A DNA stretch of 64,000 bases from Dioscorea cayenensis subsp. rotundata (taxonomy: Eukaryota; Streptophyta; Magnoliopsida; Dioscoreales; Dioscoreaceae), in the NCBI RefSeq assembly GCF_009730915.1, contig NC_052484.1, positions 1 through 64,000 on the forward strand, written 5' to 3'. The notes beneath the pieces are model-generated. The model did not search any database, was not told the DNA's origin, and worked only from the letters and a program-made list of their open reading frames with translations. The number at the start of each line of letters is the position of its first letter. Position 1 is the stretch's first letter. The position numbers were made by a program, and so were the translations under genes. Shown piece after piece: positions 61,879 to 64,000 of the stretch.

Positions 61879-63666
61879 TCTTAGTGTTGTAGAGAGCTGA
61901 GGAGGAGTTTAAGAGTGCCCTATTAGCAAGTGAGAGAGAAAGCCTTCTACTTTTTGAGAGTAGTGAGGCAGCTATATATACACACAATGACACACAAGAA
62001 GAGATAAAAAAAGGGGGTGAAGCTTTCATTTCCTGAATTTCAGTATAGTATGATTATCCTAAGATTTAGTGGTAATATGTATATTGATAGGGATCATGTG
62101 CGCTACGAGCAAAGTGCCATCCTCGTCCTATTTGAAGGAAGGGAGTGATATGATTGTTTTCAGGCTTTCGGTTTAGATAATGTGAGTTTTTTTTTTTAAA
62201 AAAAAAATGCATAAATTACAAATGTATTAAAAAAAATAGAGCATAGATGTCCAAAACACAAGTGCATAGCTCACAAAGCATTAAGAGAATCCACTGGGAG
62301 TAAAACTACAATGAAAACAAATGAAAAAAAAAACTCAATAATTGTAGAGAGAACCTCCTTCTGAAAAATGGGAATGATCAAGACGAACAGATTAACTGGT
62401 GATATCATTATGGCCATCATCAGAATTGCACTCATCTCATCATGTATGCAAAGCCATGAGAACTGAATGCTCCTCTTGATCATAGCAATTAAACGTGTCA
62501 TGGAGCTTCAATGTGAATGTCATTTATTGTTAAATTTTATTGCATAATATTTTCTTTTTATTTTTATATATTACATTAGGTGTTTTATTATTAATTCTGG
62601 TTGATGGATCATTTTTCGATATTTATGTCTTAAACCAAATAACTTTTCATCTATATCACAGATTAATTGCATATGATGTTATACTTGCATTGAATAGGAG
62701 TGCATAAATCATGATTTATTGAAGAAATTAAATTTTAGTCAATTTGACTCTGCATCAAAACCTTAGTTATCTCAGAGGGGAAAAAAACATAATATGAGCA
62801 AAAAAGAAAAATTAATACGACCTAGATTTTTTACTTATTTAAATAATTTTAAAAAAGTTTATAATGATGCTATGTAGTGGCGGAGCAAGATATAATCGAG
62901 TGGGATTTAATAAATCAAAATTCAAATATATTCAAAATTATATAATAACATAATTAAATGATATATCTAGTTTTTCTTTAAAAAAAAAAGTCTTTTATAT
63001 AAACAAGTATTACAAATAATCAACAAGAACAAACTCATAATTAATCTCTAAAAATCTTCATATTTTGAAATTAACAAATAATTTTACTATCTACATAATC
63101 AAATAAAATTTTCTTATTGTTTATTACTAAGCAATTAGCTAAAATTGATCACTAATTTTATTGTGTAGATGAGTCTTCACAATTTTATGGCAAACAAAAC
63201 ATTCTAAAAAAAAATAATATTGATAAGACATCAATCAAATTCAAAAGTTCATTTTCAAATTAAATATTATAAAATCAAATTATTTCTAAATATTAAACTC
63301 TAAAAAAAAAAAATTAAATGTTCAGTTCATATTAGACCCTATAAAATATATATATATATACACATTTTTTACATTAACACTATCAAATTCAAAATTTATT
63401 TTCATATTTAAAAATGAGTCATGCTATTTGAACCGAAAACATTTCACGAAAACCGGGCACGAATGACGTGGTTGCCTTACGTGGCATCCACATCACTTTA
63501 TTTTTTATTCTCCTCTATATATTGCATTTCCATTGTCTTCTTCTCCATCTCTTTCTCACAACTCTCGTCTACATTGTTTTTTTCCTCCACTTTCACTGAC
63601 TACCAACCACTCCTTTCATCATTATTTATTGCTATTCACTCTCTTTCTCTTTTTCTCTCACCATCG
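61879..63666. other. intergenic, promoter of the edge gene at its end
   Basis: Mostly AT-rich. GTGGCGGAGCAAGA at 62878-62891 is a common transposon-associated string, but I could not find its partner end. A TATA-like CTCTATATATTG at about 63513-63524 and a long CT-rich leader precede the frame at 63667. Confidence 0.5.
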
Positions 63667-64000
63667 ATGGGATGCATCATGAGCTCAAGCACGCTCGAAG
63701 CTCATGGAGGGGGAGCAGGGAATCTCGGCACCATCCAAGCTTCCCCACATGGAGACGAAGCAAAATACAGGAGAAGAATGACGTGGACTCTTGCCCTCTT
63801 GTCCTCGTCTGCTACCACTGTGCGGCTGTGGTGGCGTGGTCGAGTTGTAGAGGATGAGCAGAGTAAGGATGGTGGTTGTGGCTCTAAGAACAATCACTCG
63901 TGGTTGCTCACTGAGGTTCATGCCGACTCATTGAACTCGTCGTTCAAGTTCAGTTTTGGTGGCCAGGCGGAGGTGATGGTGGTGCTGCTTTTGGTGAGCC
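63667..64000 (+). CDS. unrecognised protein, 5' part, cut by window end
   Basis: An open frame of 111 codons runs from ATG 63667 to the window edge without a stop. It starts MGCIMSSSTLEAHGGG; Gly2-Cys3 is the context of N-myristoylation and palmitoylation. A Trp/Arg-rich stretch (TVRLWWRGRVVEDE) and later NHSWLLTEVHADSLNSSFKF can be read. I do not recognise a domain. A TATA-like box about 145 bp upstream, a CT-rich leader and rising GC content support a real gene; a splice donor could end the exon before 64000 (for example the GTGAGC at 63993). Confidence 0.45.
   Translation, partial: MGCIMSSSTLEAHGGGAGNLGTIQASPHGDEAKYRRRMTWTLALLSSSATTVRLWWRGRVVEDEQSKDGGCGSKNNHSWLLTEVHADSLNSSFKFSFGGQAEVMVVLLLVS

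Noticed and set aside
62878..63430. Transposon starting at GTGGCGGAGC
   Set aside because: The string is common at plant transposon ends, but no matching inverted end or target duplication was found.
1..64000. CRISPR arrays, operons, ribosome-binding sites
   Set aside because: The sequence is plant nuclear DNA with spliced genes. Tandem repeats seen are microsatellites or duplications, not spacer arrays.

Overview
The window is nuclear DNA from a flowering plant. It has intron-containing genes, AT-rich intergenic DNA, many microsatellites, and typical plant LINE, SINE, MITE and LTR elements. GC-rich first exons, miR399 forms that match those I recall from rice, and AGCT-rich promoter DNA suggest a monocot, perhaps not a grass. 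The lineage is inference only; no search was run.

Layout. 1-2820: a decayed L1-type LINE, then a Tourist-like MITE swollen by a TA/TG microsatellite (2983-3835). 4326-5653: two MIR399 hairpins on opposite strands, transcribed away from each other, each with a TATA box and PHR-type P1BS sites (GNATATNC) upstream. 7785-8624: a three-exon group IIe WRKY gene. 8813-12880: a tRNA-derived SINE split by a 3.87-kb TG..CA element, probably a solo LTR; both carry target-site duplications. 16220-23348 (minus): an 11-exon sugar-phosphate/phosphate translocator-like gene with a 13-nt micro-exon. 25.5-27.9 kb: SINEs, a 400-bp solo LTR and a 104-bp tandem duplication upstream of a two-exon RING-H2 gene (28005-28801). 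29970-33829: a complete six-exon ERD2 (K/HDEL receptor) gene. 35595-39028 (minus): a complete three-exon class II trehalose-6-phosphate synthase gene, tail to tail with ERD2.

40.9-62 kb is gene-poor and repeat-rich. It holds a minus-strand cluster of four small secreted-peptide loci (46.9, 54.2, 57.0 and 61.6 kb). They share a signal peptide and, in the intact ones, a C-terminal SVPSPGVGN motif like that of the group II CEP peptides (CEP13-15 type). One copy is frameshifted. Three share a nearly identical 21-bp module about 120-140 bp upstream of the ATG. A 5.2-kb Ty1/copia element with near-identical LTRs sits between the first two. The window ends inside an open frame starting MGC at 63667.

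Functional themes (inference): phosphate-starvation signalling (MIR399/P1BS), peptide signalling (CEP-like cluster) and sugar-phosphate signalling and transport (class II TPS, translocator). Nothing in the sequence shows that these loci act together.
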